NCBI GenBank assembly: GCA_026770575.1
Contig: MU657201.1
Span: 269,257 to 292,741, forward strand
Direction of reading: 5' to 3'
DNA length: 23,485 nucleotides
From: Pelagophyceae sp. CCMP2097
Lineage: Eukaryota; Sar; Pelagophyceae
Shown: in pieces, positions 10,732 through 21,170 of the stretch
How the letters are laid out: each line of letters starts with the position of its first letter
Position numbering within the stretch: the stretch's first letter is position 1
The notes under the pieces: generated by a model
Seen by the model: the letters and a program-made list of their open reading frames with translations, nothing else
Database searches by the model: none
What the model was told of the DNA's origin: nothing
Made by a program: the position numbers and the translations under genes

Positions 10732-11217
10732 TTACCATACGACTCGGCTCGCGCCGCCAACGCCGACGCGGCGCAACGGCGCTTCGAACGTAGTCTTTGC
10801 GGCGGCCGCTGCGTTGTCACTAGTCAATTTGTTTGAAAATCACCGCATTTTACGAAAATCACCGTTATTTTTTCAAAAATCATCAAATTTAAAATTTTGG
10901 AAATTTTAGACGCCACTTAGCGCATTCGACGCGTGCTGACGCGGCGAGTCCGAATCTGCTACTTTTAGCGTGTTTCGCGATAAACGGCATTTTCAGCGAT
11001 AATCGTCATTCGACGTTTTTTACAACGGCTTTTGGACTACTATGTAATCTGCGGCCAGACAAGGCTCGGGGCGAGAAAAGTAAGCCAGGCACGACGCGTT
11101 TAATTAGGGCTACGACAGGTGAAGGGGGTCCCACGGACCAAATCGGCATTTTTAAAATGACCGTAAGGAACGTTCTTTCGAAAGTCACATTGAAGGTTTA
11201 AAAGTGGAAATAATCCT

Positions 11218-11421
11218 TAGGAAGTTCCTGCCCCAATTAGAATCGGCTTTCGCGGAAATGCCCCAACTAGAATCTTACTTTTTCTGAACATATTCCCAAT
11301 TTCGAGCTCCGTGATTGGTTCAAAAATTTCTTTTTCTGAACATATTATATTTTCAAGTCACCTGATAGGCCAGATTGGATTCTAATTGGGGCCAGATTCT
11401 AATTGGGGCAGGAACTTCCTA
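11218..11421. mobile_element. MITE-like element with perfect 27-bp terminal inverted repeats
   Basis: The left end (11218-11244) reads TAGGAAGTTCCTGCCCCAAT then TAGAATC. The right end (11395-11421) is its exact reverse complement. Both ends carry a second, inner copy of the CCCCAA(T/C)TAGAATC motif. Inside, CTTTTTCTGAACATATT appears twice as a direct repeat. The element is 204 bp and encodes nothing. TA occurs at both extremes, so if the true termini are GGAAGTTCC..GGAACTTCC the target duplication could be the TA dinucleotide typical of Tc1/mariner-type elements. No longer target duplication is visible. Non-autonomous DNA transposon is the best reading. Confidence 0.75.
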
Positions 11422-11630
11422 GATAGTTGCCAGTTCCGGAATTTGCACCAGAACAGAATGCGATTTCGACGAATTGTTTTAGGCGATTATTTTCGGCTTC
11501 TTCAGCTCCCTTCGGGAGCCTGGAATATGCCCGACGGACCGAAGTGACCGCTTCCCGTCCAGGCGCGGTCCGAATGAAGTGCCCTCCTCGCCGTCCACCC
11601 CCCGGCGGCCGTATTCAGGCGCGTTGGTTT

Positions 11631-14600
11631 TTACGTGCCTGAGACGATCCGGCCGGCCTGCAAGCCGGTGGCGGCGAAGGGCTGCGTCGAGTCGTCGCCG
11701 AAGACTTCGACGTGGCGGTTGTTGTACAGCATATTTTCCTCCCACGCGTGCTGTAATCTTGCCGCCGCCGGACTCGACCGCCGCAGGTCTTGCGCGCCGG
11801 CGAGTGGATCGAAAAACGCCGCCGTGTCGGCGGGCGCCTCGACTGTTCCTCTGTTTTCGAGCGAGCCGGTTTCGTCCATGACGACGTGGCCCGGGCCTCG
11901 GAGTAATGCAAAATGGTTCACCACCGTCGCCCCGCGCTCAATTTCCAACGCGACAATAAAAGCGTTGCCGCGAAGGTGCGCGTCGACGTTGCCGCGGATG
12001 GCGCCGTTTGAGACGTTGAAGAACCCGGAGACGGTGATCGTACCCCTGTCGCGGTTCTTCGGCGACGTGTGGGCGTGCTGGAAAGACGCGCGGGCCAAAG
12101 AGTCGCGCATCGGGAAATCCAAAGCACCGCCTTTCATGGAAACGTCGCCGGAGACTGTGATGTTCGCCGCCGTGGCTTTGACAGCCAGCGTCCCGTTCGT
12201 GATCAGCAATCGAGAAAGCGAGACGCGCCTCCCGCGGAGCGCCACAGAGCCGCCGTGCACCTCGAGGCGCGGTTCTAAGACGTCTGGCACGCGCAGCTCG
12301 CCGCCCGTGCAGCCCAGGACGCCGCCGGCGGTGGCAATGTCGTTTAAACCTTGACCACTTTCGACGTCGAGCAGCCCACCTCTGTTTATCAGCGCGCCGT
12401 GCAGTTCGTAGACGCCGCTCCCGGACCCGCCCTGACCGAGCGTGAGAAACGCGCCGTGGTCGACGGTCAGAGTGCCTTTGTTGAAAAATTCGAGTTCCAA
12501 AATCGCATCTGCATACGCCGAAACCTGCACTGTCCCGAAATTGATGAGCTGCGGCAACACGCCGCACAGCACGCCGCAACTCGGGTTCGTGTACCTAGCG
12601 TGGGTTTCGACGGGCGTGGTTTTGAACGACGGGGAGCGCTCGAGCCTCTCAAGCGTGGGCCTCGAAACTCCACCTGCGAAGACATGCCTCTCGAAACCCC
12701 GTCTTCGCAAGACGCGGCCCCTCGCCACCCCGTCCTGCGGTCCTCCTGCCGGCCCGCGGAAGATGTAGCCGGTATTCCGTCGACGAGCGACGTGGACCGC
12801 CAAGTTGCGCCGGACGTGTCGATGACTAAAGTCGCGCCGACTGCCACTTCAACAAACGCCCCGTCGGCAAAGGCCGCGTTTCCACCGGACCACGAATCCG
12901 CAAAAGAGCGCAGCTTCAAGTGGAATCCGTCGCGGCAAGACGCCTCTGGGCCGACGATGGCGACGGACGCGGGGCCGGAAACGTCGAGGCGAGCGTTGCC
13001 TCTTAGAGACCCGCCAGTCCAGGCGAATCCAGAAACGGCGAGGACGGACGCGGGCGTCTTGAATCGCCGCAAGTCGCCGGACTGGGCGCAGAGGCGGATT
13101 TCACCGCCGGCAACGTTTAAAGTCAGAATGGTCGCATCTGTAAATCCCGGAGACTTCCACTTTTCCGTCGACAGCGCCCAGCGCCACGCGTCCACGTCCG
13201 GGCCGGCGTACAAGAGGTCGCAGGCGTCGTCGCCTCTTAATCCAGATGCCCCGATTGCAAACGTGCCGCTTTTTACAGTGACACTTGTTGCTGAGAAAGC
13301 GGAGGCCGAGGCGTGCGCTCTCGCCGTTGGACCGTCGACTACCAGAGTCGGAAAAGTCCCGGCGACGTGGTGAAATCCCGATGCGATGGTGACCGTCGAC
13401 GAGATAGAAGATTCGGCGCCCGTGACGACAGTCTGCCAACTTGCGCTCAATGAGGCGACGCAAAGCGCCGACGATGGCGCCTTTGCAAATTTCGACACTC
13501 CGTGCTGGCACGCGCCCGTCGGCGTCGATGCGCGGCGCACTAAAGCGTCGGGGCAGTCGCCGCAGGCAGCGCCGAGGCACGCCACCTGGAAATTTAAAGG
13601 CGCGTCGCCTGCCAAGGAGTCAAACGTGACTTCGTAGCCATACCCAAAGGACCATTTCGCCGCCCCGTTGCCCCTGCGATAAACCGTCGTCCGTTGGTAC
13701 GAAGAAACGGACGGGAGCGCGTTGAGGGCGTCTTGCATTTCTGCGGCGGAGGCGTGCCAAGGTAGACAAGATGTCGTTTCCGTCACTGAACCCGTGACTG
13801 TCACTTTATACACGCCGACGGCTTCGTTCAAGAGCAATCCGCCGCCGGCGTCGAGGGTGTACGCGGCTTTGCCCTTGTTTAAAACGTCGTCAAAGGCCCC
13901 GAAATAGTTGGGGCCCTCCAAAGGCTCGTCGCCCGCCGGAACCGTCAAAGGCAAACCCGTTGAATCCAAAAAGGCCGCGCCAGCGACGGCCGAATTCTCC
14001 TTTGGGTAGACGACGTCCTCGCGGACGATTGGGGCGTCTGCGGTGAGTCGTAACTGCAGAGTCGTCCTTGATCTCATGGTAGTCGACTTTGCACCAAGCT
14101 CCAGAGTGGTACAAGTCAACACCGCGTGCGAGAGGTCGCCGCCGCCGTTGAGAGTCCCGGAGGAGCCGGCGATGGAGCCGGAGACGTCGACGGACCAGCC
14201 TATTACAGCCCCTGCGAGAGATAGAGACCCGGCCCCCTTCAACCGCGCCCCGCCGCCAGTCAACAATGCCTTTCCGAGGTCGAAGAAGACGCCCGCGCCC
14301 AAAGTGATCGACGCATCTTCGGCGCCCTCGAAAGGTGCGCTTGAGGCGGTGCCCGTGAAAGCCGCGTTGGAAGCGACGAGAACGTCCGCGCCGCCTTTTA
14401 AACCCCCACCGCCGCTAAACGTCAACGTCTTCGTTTGAACGCGGCCGCGGCCGTAGACTTTGGCGTTTCCGATCGCAAACGTGCCGGAGACGCGGAGATC
14501 AAAGGGCGTGGTCGTGCCTCTGCGGGTGCACACGTACGGCAAGGGAGAGGCGCCTACAACACGATGTCCTCTGGTGTGTATCCCTCGAGCGTCATTCCGG

Positions 14601-15697
14601 CCACCACGTCCTCTGGCGTGTAATTTGTCCTCAAGCCTCTGCAATGCCATCCTCGCTGTGACCGAGTTTGCATTGTTCAAAGACGCCGACGAGCGCAGTC
14701 GGCGCTGCGCCAGCGCGCCCGCGGCATCGAGTTCGGGTCGTGGGCGCGGTGCTTGATCGCGGCGCAGTTGCTTTTCGACTCGAAGCGCGGCTCTCGGCGC
14801 GCCCACGCCCTGAACAGAAGGTCACCATTCACAGCACCGGAATCCACAAAGCCAAACGACCCGTCGTCCCCGGCCGCGTTCGCAAGGTCCAAAGCGTCCG
14901 ACTGCTCCCAGGGCTTGCCCTGCGGCGTGTCTTCGCCGTCGGAGAGGCCGATCCAGCACGGAAAAGCTCCCGGAGCGTACTCCTCCCCAGACGCCTCCGC
15001 TAAACCGTCTTGCCCTTCTAAACGCAGCGCCACCGCCTGCGTCGCGGCGGCGCAGGCGAAGGATACGGCGCGGTTCGTGGTCTCGGAGCCGACGAGGGCG
15101 AGATGGCCGCGCACAGGCTCATTGTTGGAGCCCGCCTCTTCGACGCACGCCTCCTCCGCCTCGAACCAGCCCTTCGCCCCGGAGAACGCGCGCACGCACG
15201 TCTCGAGGTCCTCGGCGGCGAACCATCCTGTTGGGCATTCTGTTGTTGCTAAACGTAACGAGCCGCCCCTCAACGTCCTACACGTCGACGCGTCTCTGCG
15301 CACGTCGGTCCTTCTCGATGCGTGCTCGCCAGGAGACTCACAGCGACGCGACGTCGGCGCTGGTGTCGAGCCAGACCTGCGTGGCGCGTCGGGGTCGGTC
15401 CGACGAGCGTGCTGCACAGCGTCGGTGCCCGCTCCGAGGAGCGTGCGGCTCCTCGGAGCTGCAGCTGCGCAAGACGACATTTCCGCGCGCACCTCGCCGG
15501 CGTTAACGACGACGGCGTCTGAGGACGTGGGGGCGCGGCCGAGGGACCAGTGCGACGGGGTAGACCAGAACGCTGTCGCACCGTTCCAGGTATTCGTCGC
15601 CTACGTCGACTCTTCAAAGAGGCCTCGCAGCGGCCCGGAAGGCACGCACCGCGTCGGCGGCGCCCAGGAGGCACAGGAGGCACGCCCAGCGCGGCAT
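11631..15697 (-). CDS. Secreted beta-helix-like protein with embedded C-type lectin domain
   Basis: Six exons: 15697-15650, 15600-15493, 15376-15342, 15277-14691, 14553-12792, 12594-11631; 3504 nt, 1167 aa. Introns are 49, 116, 64, 137 and 197 nt. Residues 1-16 are a signal peptide (MPRWACLLCLLGAADA). Residues 17-75 carry TNTWNGATAFWSTPSHWSLG, the TW-G-W-WS-G-P-D opening known from autotransporter-like and other beta-helix proteins. A C-type lectin domain follows (about 75-268): CPTGWF, WFEAEEAC, HLALVGSET, CWIGLSD, WRSADC, LPYVCTRRG. The remaining 900 residues are Gly/Ala/Ser/Val-rich with recurring short strands such as VSGTFAIGNAKVYGRG, SGGGGLKGGADVLVAS and LEVHGGSVALRGRRVSLSRL, consistent with right-handed parallel beta-helix coils. 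No canonical EPN or QPD sugar motif is visible, so the ligand is unknown. Likely cell-surface or secreted. The 14690 donor has an equally phased alternative at 14684. Confidence 0.8.
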
Positions 15698-16060
15698 ATA
15701 GGCTCCCTTTACGGCGCAACGCCGACCCTTCGACGGTCTCTGACCGTCTTTCACACTCCGACCGACTCCGGTCCCCGCGCTTCCGCGAGACGACAGGCTC
15801 GCCCCACTCTGAGGCCGCGGGTCTTTCTCCGCCGCGCGGCGTCGCGCCGGGCCGTCGAACAAACCCAGCGGCACCTCTCTCTCTCCCGTTGGAGATCAAG
15901 AAGGTTCTCGGGAGGCTAGGCTAGCTCCCTGCGTATAAAGGCGGCGCCCCCGGTCCTTGCCGCGCCCGCGGCGCTGTGCCGCCCTCGTCGGTGGAGAAAA
16001 ATCGGCGGCCTCGAAGGGTTCCCCCTCGCCGGGATATCCTCGCCGGGATATCAATCCCTC
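15698..16060. promoter_or_regulatory. Shared divergent promoter, lectin / orphan gene
   Basis: 363 nt separate two outward-facing starts. TATAAAG at 15934-15940 (plus strand) lies about 120 nt upstream of ATG 16061 and is a reasonable TATA box for the plus gene. A perfect 14-bp direct repeat, CTCGCCGGGATATC twice (16025-16038 and 16039-16052), ends 8 nt before the proposed ATG. No TATA element is evident for the minus gene. Confidence 0.5.
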
Positions 16061-17465
16061 ATGGACCCCCAGGACACCTTTGAGAGGTCTGTCGCATGGT
16101 GAGCGTCTCGTCTAGGCGCACTCCACTTGAACATGGCCGCCCGCCGCGCGGGCGTGGCTCTGGCCGGCGCCGCTGGTGGATTTGTCTCCGCAAAGCCAGC
16201 AGACTGCCGCGCGGCGCGCACTGACAATTCCCCATCTAATTCGCAGCTCCTCGTCTCCGACGGCTCCGCCGCATGGTCCCTCGAAGACGGCTGCGGCAAA
16301 GACTCATGGCTGCTCTTGCCGGGCGAGGTGCGTCTCACGAGGTCGCGGGCTCGATAATTCGACGGAGAGCACGGCCCCCTCCGCCCGAGGCTCCCTCCGC
16401 CCTCTTTGCGGTTGACGTTTTCGGTAGGTTGCCGACGCGGCCGCCCACCTCCTCGAACCCGAAAACGACCGCAGCATCATCTCGGCGGCCGAGGTGGACG
16501 ACGTCCAGAGGCAGGTCCTGGGCCTCGCCGCGCGCTTGGCGCAGAAACCCGAAGTCCAGAGGGCGCTGCTCCAGGAGCTGGGGCTCGAAGGTGCGCGCCG
16601 AATTTCGGAGAGCCGGCACCTCGAGACGACGTCGACTCTTCCGGGCGCAGGCGACGCCCCGACCTCGCTGCTGCTGCCTGCGGGCGAAGAGTCGACTGCG
16701 GTGCTGCGGCAGATTGTTGCGCAACTCAAGTTAGAAAACGAGGCGTTGCAGGTGAGAAGCAGCTTTTCTCCATCGCTTCGACACCCGCCGGCGCAGGCGG
16801 CCAACGTGGCGGCGCGCGAAAAGCTGGCGGCGTCGGACGGCGACTCTGCGCACAAGACGATGATCCGGCAATTGGAGGCGCAGAACGCAGCGTTGCAGCT
16901 AATGTCGTCGACGAACTCACTCGAAGCCGACTGGTGCGTGTCCCGGGGACTCTTGAAAACGACAGACTGTAAAACGCTATCACGCAGGCAAGACCCGGCC
17001 CGCGACGTCCACGACCTCTTCGAGACGCTCGGGCGCGGCACCGACTGCGACGAGCAAGACGCAGACGGCGCCGGCGCCGCCGTCGCCGCCGCGTGCGCCG
17101 ACGGCGCTTCGGCGCGCGCGGTGAGGCTCTACCTTGTGGGGTGTTCTCCGCCGTGGTCTTCGGCAGGTTGTCGATGGTAGGCGGCCATGGCGGCCCAGGA
17201 GCAGGCCGACTTCGAACTCGCGCAGAGGCTCAACAAGGAGTTGAACCAAGACTTGCACGCTCCTGAATACACCAAGCCGTCTCCCGACTTACGCGAGGAG
17301 ACGTGCGAGGCGACGCTGCTCGAGACGGCGCTGGCGGTGGCGGGCATCCTCGTCCTCTTTGCCTTGACGCGCCGCATGTCGCCCGCGCTCGCGCGCAGAG
17401 CCGCCGCGCTCTCCGCCGCGACGGTCGCCGGCCTCGTCGCCGCGTTCAAGAAAGGCCGCTGCTAG
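16061..17465 (+). CDS. Orphan protein with coiled-coil-like segments and hydrophobic tail
   Basis: Six exons, 16061-16090, 16247-16327, 16428-16751, 16797-16933, 16988-17120, 17181-17465; 990 nt, 329 aa. Introns of 156, 100, 45, 54 and 60 nt have clear boundaries (for example GTGAGA..GCGCAG around 16752-16796). The middle is helix-prone and charged: DVQRQVLGLAARLAQKPEVQ, LRQIVAQLKLENEALQ, MIRQLEAQNAALQLM, consistent with coiled coils. The C terminus has two hydrophobic stretches, about residues 272-290 (ETALAVAGILVLFAL) and 300-320, then KKGRC*, suggesting a membrane hairpin or tail anchor. I do not recognise a family. The 5' end is uncertain: exon 1 (MDPQDTFERS, donor GTCGCA) keeps frame, but an unspliced start at ATG 16133 or a donor GTGAGC at 16099 are alternatives. 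Head-to-head with the lectin gene. Confidence 0.68.
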
Positions 17466-17682
17466 GACCGCCAAAAGGAACACTCTCTCCACAGACACAC
17501 CGCGCCGCCAAAGGAGTCGTCGAAAAGACTCGGACGACGCGGGCCCTCGACCGAGGAGCCCAGACGCGCCGCACCCCCACGGACCACCCCCGTCCATCGC
17601 CCCAACCTGTACAATTGCTGCTTGATGATAAGCATACCCTCTGCCTCTCTTTCGACCACGCCGCACGGCTCACTCGTGCTCA

Positions 17683-18285
17683 TCAGCACTGCAATATCGT
17701 GGGGGTCGAGCCATCCAGCGCGTCTTTAATGTCACGTAGGGCATCAAGTCGGCTTTGGACGCTATCGAACCACAAGCTGACACCTTCCTCAGCGGCCCGG
17801 CGCCGACAGGCCTCAAAATGGCCCAAAATAAGTCTCTATCTGTGGTTTGGGCCCCGTCACGCGTCGCCGTCGACCGTGGGAGGTGCCTCGTCTTAATGCA
17901 GTTCACTCGCCTCGGTCTATGAAACACAACCATGCTCATACGGGGCCTGCCATGGTCGATGGCGACGCGTGATGGGCCCTCCAAACTCAGAAAGGCCCTA
18001 GAGGGTATTGGGGGGCTAACTCGCCCCCATTGACAGCGTGAGCATACTCGTTATAGGCACGATTGTATGTCTCAATGAGGCGAGTTATCTTGCCTATACC
18101 GAGTATGCTCCCTCTGTCAATGAGGCCGCATGGGACGTAATCCTCGGCGGACGGTTCGGGTTTTCCACACATCGTTGAAGCGCGTTTCCCGGGACGGGAT
18201 CGACGTAAACACGTACCCCAAAGACGCCACGCCGCTCCTGGCGACGAAGTACCACGCACCCTCCAAAATAACGTACCCGATAAAT
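17683..18285 (-). CDS. Poorly resolved gene of unknown function, partial model
   Basis: Only the last exon is reasonably clear: 17835-17683 after a GATAG acceptor, encoding 50 aa rich in helix formers (RLILGHFEACRRR, LWFDSVQSRLDALRDIKDAL) and a TGA. A phase-matched upstream segment, about 18159-18035, reads DYVPCGLIDRGSILGIGKI and LIETYNRAYNEYAHA before a GTCAAT donor. A third open stretch, about 18285-18160, in another frame reads VFIGYVILEGAWYFVARSG and then FTSIPSRETRFNDVWKT; its joint to the second is unresolved (either a 70-nt intron from GTGTTT or a frameshift). No family is recognised. The area is less GC-rich than neighbouring genes, so a degraded or acquired sequence is possible. The start codon was not located. 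Confidence 0.33.
18031..18119. repeat. Long imperfect hairpin
   Basis: TGACAG-CGT-GAGCATACTCG-T-TATAGGC pairs with GCCTATA-C-CGAGTATGCTC-CCT-CTGTCA, giving three perfect helices of 6, 11 and 7 bp separated by a small internal loop and one mismatch, around a loop of about 33 nt. The arms are too long to be chance. It overlaps the proposed minus-strand gene segment. Just upstream, GGGGG..CCCCC (18011-18028) could form a second small hairpin. Confidence 0.8.
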
Positions 18286-18920
18286 ACTGTGCTACCTACC
18301 CTCTCCAGAGGTCAGACAAACAAATGCAACTTCCTGACCGTGAAGCCTCTGGCAATGCGGCTCCAATTTGAGTCCCAAATGTAAGGGTAAAAGATTATTA
18401 AACCCCACAGGATCGGATCCTCGGCAAAGCCCTGCCTTCGGAGAGGGGCCGCATGATCGGAACAGCCCACGGGGCACTCTTGACGGACCCCCCAGGCGAC
18501 TCCTGCCAGCCAAAACCACCTGCCAGCCGAAACCACCTGGTTTTGCCGGGATCGGCCATTACATTTGGGGTAAGAAGAAACCACTGATACAAGTTGAAGA
18601 GGATGTCCAAGAGGACAGAACCCCAGGAGTGGCGAAATGACATGAGAATAACAACACCATCTTCACTGGCGTATGGCTCTAACCCACAGATAACGCGGAA
18701 AGGCCCAACACACATCGAATACAATACTCACGATTCGAGCCTTACATTACACACAGAGAACAGGCCTCGGTTTCGATTTAATACCAGAGCACAGTACGCT
18801 ATTTTTGAGGGAGCCGTGACCGCACTCCTCCAGTGAGATGCTCTTTTCAAAGTGGACATTCCCGTCCGTTTATTAGCCTCCTCTCGTCTTGCTCTGGGTG
18901 ACTTCGCATGGTCGAGGAGT
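18286..18920. other. Lower-GC tract with overlapping open frames, no confident gene
   Basis: The DNA between the partial gene and EF-G's 3' end is visibly less GC-rich than the rest. Several frames on both strands are open for 70-110 codons (for example minus 18724-18398 and plus 18594-18836) but none shows a family motif or joins cleanly. A short direct repeat, AGGTGGTTT(C/T)GGCTGGC twice on the minus strand, lies at about 18499-18538. The stretch may be a decayed insertion. Confidence 0.4.
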
Positions 18921-21131
18921 TTACTCCTCCTCGACCTGCTTGAAGCCAGCCATGAGCTCTTTCTCGATGTTCGGCGGCACGAGCTCGTACGAGGCGAGCT
19001 TCATGGAGTACGACGCGCGGCCCTTGGACACGGAGCGCAGCGTGGAGACGTACTGGAACATGTTGGCCAGCGGCACCTATTCGTTCAATGGATAAAAGGG
19101 GATTCAAAGGGATCCTAAAAAAGGATCCCAAAAGAGATCCGCAAGAGGGGGCTCACCTGCGCCTTGATCGTCTTCGTGTTGCCGCGGTCGCCGAGGTCCT
19201 GGACCATGCCGCGGCGCGAGTTGATGTCGCCTAGGAGCGGGGCGCTTAAAAAGCGATGCGAGTGAGCCAGGCCGAGGACGCTTCTAGAGGTATAACATTC
19301 GACAAACGCACCGATGATTTCGCCCATGTAGTCCTCCGGCGTCACGACGTCGACTTGCATCATCGGCTCCATGAGGCGCACCTAGAAGCGTGGGTTGGTG
19401 GGTGGTGCGTCCGCGAAACGGCGTCTTCATAACGACGCTCTCTGCGCACCTTGCCGCGGCGGAGGCCCTCGCGGCAGGCGGCGCGGCCGGCGATCTCAAA
19501 GGCGAGGACGGACGAGTCGACGTCGTGGAAGCCGCCGTCGGTGAGCGTCGCCTTGAGGCCCAGCACGGGGTAGCCCGCGAGCACGCCCGTCGTCAGCACC
19601 TGAGCGAGAGAGGCGTGGGGGGTTGTTTGGAAGCACAGGACGATCAATAAAATCAGACCTGCGAGATGCCCTTTTGGACGCCCGGGATGAACTCCTTGGG
19701 GATGGCGCCGCCCTTGATCTCCGACACAAATTCAAAGTCCGTCTTGCCGTCCTCCTTCAGCGGCTCAAAGGTGACCTTGATGCGCGCGTACTGGCCCGAC
19801 CCGCCAGACTGCTTCTTGTGCGTGTAGTCGACGTCCGCAGACGCCGTAAGCGCCTCGCGGTAGGAAACCATCGGCGCGCCGACGTTGCAGTCCACGCCGA
19901 ACTCGCGGCGCATGCGGTCCACAATGATCTCCAAGTGCAGCTCGCCCATGCCGGAAATAATCGTCTGCGCGTTCTCCTCGTCGTACTGCGTGCGGAACGA
20001 CGGGTCCTCGGCCGCCAAACGAGCCAAAGCCTCGCCCATCTTGTCCTGGTCCTTCTTCGACTTGGCCTCGACCGCCACAGAGATGACCGGCTCCGGGAAG
20101 TCCATCTTCTCGAGGATCACGGCGTCCTCGCGCGAGCAGAGCGTCTCGCCCGTCGTCGTAGACTTCAAGCCGGCGAGGGCGATGATGTCGCCAGCGCGCG
20201 CGGACTTGACCTCGGAGCGATCGTTGGCGTGCATCTGCAGCATGCGGCCGACGCGCTCCGACTTGCCCTTGACCGAGTTGAAGACCGTGTCGCCCGGGAA
20301 GAGCACGCCAGAGTAGATGCGCACGAACGTCAGCGTGCCGACGAAGGGGTCCGTCATGATCTTGAAGGCCAGGGCGGAGAAGGGCTCGTCGTCCGACGAG
20401 ATGCGCTGCATCGGCGTCTCGCCGTCGACGGACGTGCCCTTGATGCACTCGACGTCATCCGGCGCCGGGAGGTAGTGGATGACCGCGTCCAAAAGAGGCT
20501 GCACGCCCTTGTTCTTGAACGCCGTGCCCGTCAGCACGGGCACGAACGCGCCGGAGAGCGTGCCCGTGCGGATGCACTTGCGGATCGTCTCGACGGACGG
20601 CGCGACGCCCTCGAGGTACGCCATGAGGGCATCCTCGTCCTGCTCGACGACGAGCTCGATGAGCGCCTCGTGGTAGACCTTGGCGCGGGCCTTGAGCTCG
20701 TCGGTGACCGTCGGCGCGTCGGCGAGCGGGATCACGTCGAAAGCCGCGCCGAGCTCCTCGCCCGTCCAGACGATGGCCTCCATGGTGACCAAGTCGATGA
20801 CGCCCTGGAAATCGGCCTCCGGCGGCGTCGGCGTCGTCACGATCGGCAGCTGCAGCACGCAGGGCACGCTGCCGAGGTTCTTCTTGATCATCGCGACGCA
20901 GTTGTAGAAATCGGCGCCTAGAGGAAATACTCTAGGAACTATTGCACCCTCTGCCGCACGTCGACCCCCCACGCACCCATGCGGTCGATCTTGTTGATGA
21001 AGCACATGCGCGGCACGCCGTACTTGTTGGCCTGGCGCCAGACCGTCTCCGACTGCGGCTCGACGCCGGCGACGCCGTCGAAGACGGCCACCGCGCCGTC
21101 GAGGACGCGCAGCGAGCGCTCGACCTCCAGC

Positions 21132-21170
<39 letters not shown>

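Larger units (their letters stand above)
10430..11630. other. Intergenic region between convergent ABCG and lectin genes
   Basis: 1.2 kb without a supported gene. The first 200 nt are pyrimidine-rich (ABCG 3' UTR). A 50-bp stem-loop repeat sits at 10682-10731. From about 10825 to 10915 the DNA is strongly AT-rich with three near copies of GAAAATCACCG. An inverted-repeat element occupies 11218-11421. Codon-like bias is absent throughout. Confidence 0.7.

Noticed and set aside
12351..13373. Plus-strand 340-codon open frame opposite the lectin/beta-helix gene
   Set aside because: Antisense shadow of the minus-strand exon; Pro/Ser/Arg-rich with no recognisable domain, and it crosses a supported intron of the minus gene.
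14753..15919. Plus-strand 388-codon open frame
   Set aside because: Runs antisense over the lectin exons and through their introns; composition is low-complexity and no motif is present.
18130..18384. Plus-strand 84-codon frame with a loose resemblance to small ssDNA-virus capsid patterns (GQTNK..LTVKPLAMRL)
   Set aside because: The resemblance is short and generic, the frame ends abruptly, and the opposite strand has an equally good or better coding pattern with a phase-matched downstream exon. Not enough to call a viral sequence.
19623..20921. Plus-strand 432-codon open frame opposite EF-G
   Set aside because: It is the antisense shadow of the GC-rich EF-G exon (Arg/His/Leu/Asp-rich, no motif), a common artefact of biased codon use.
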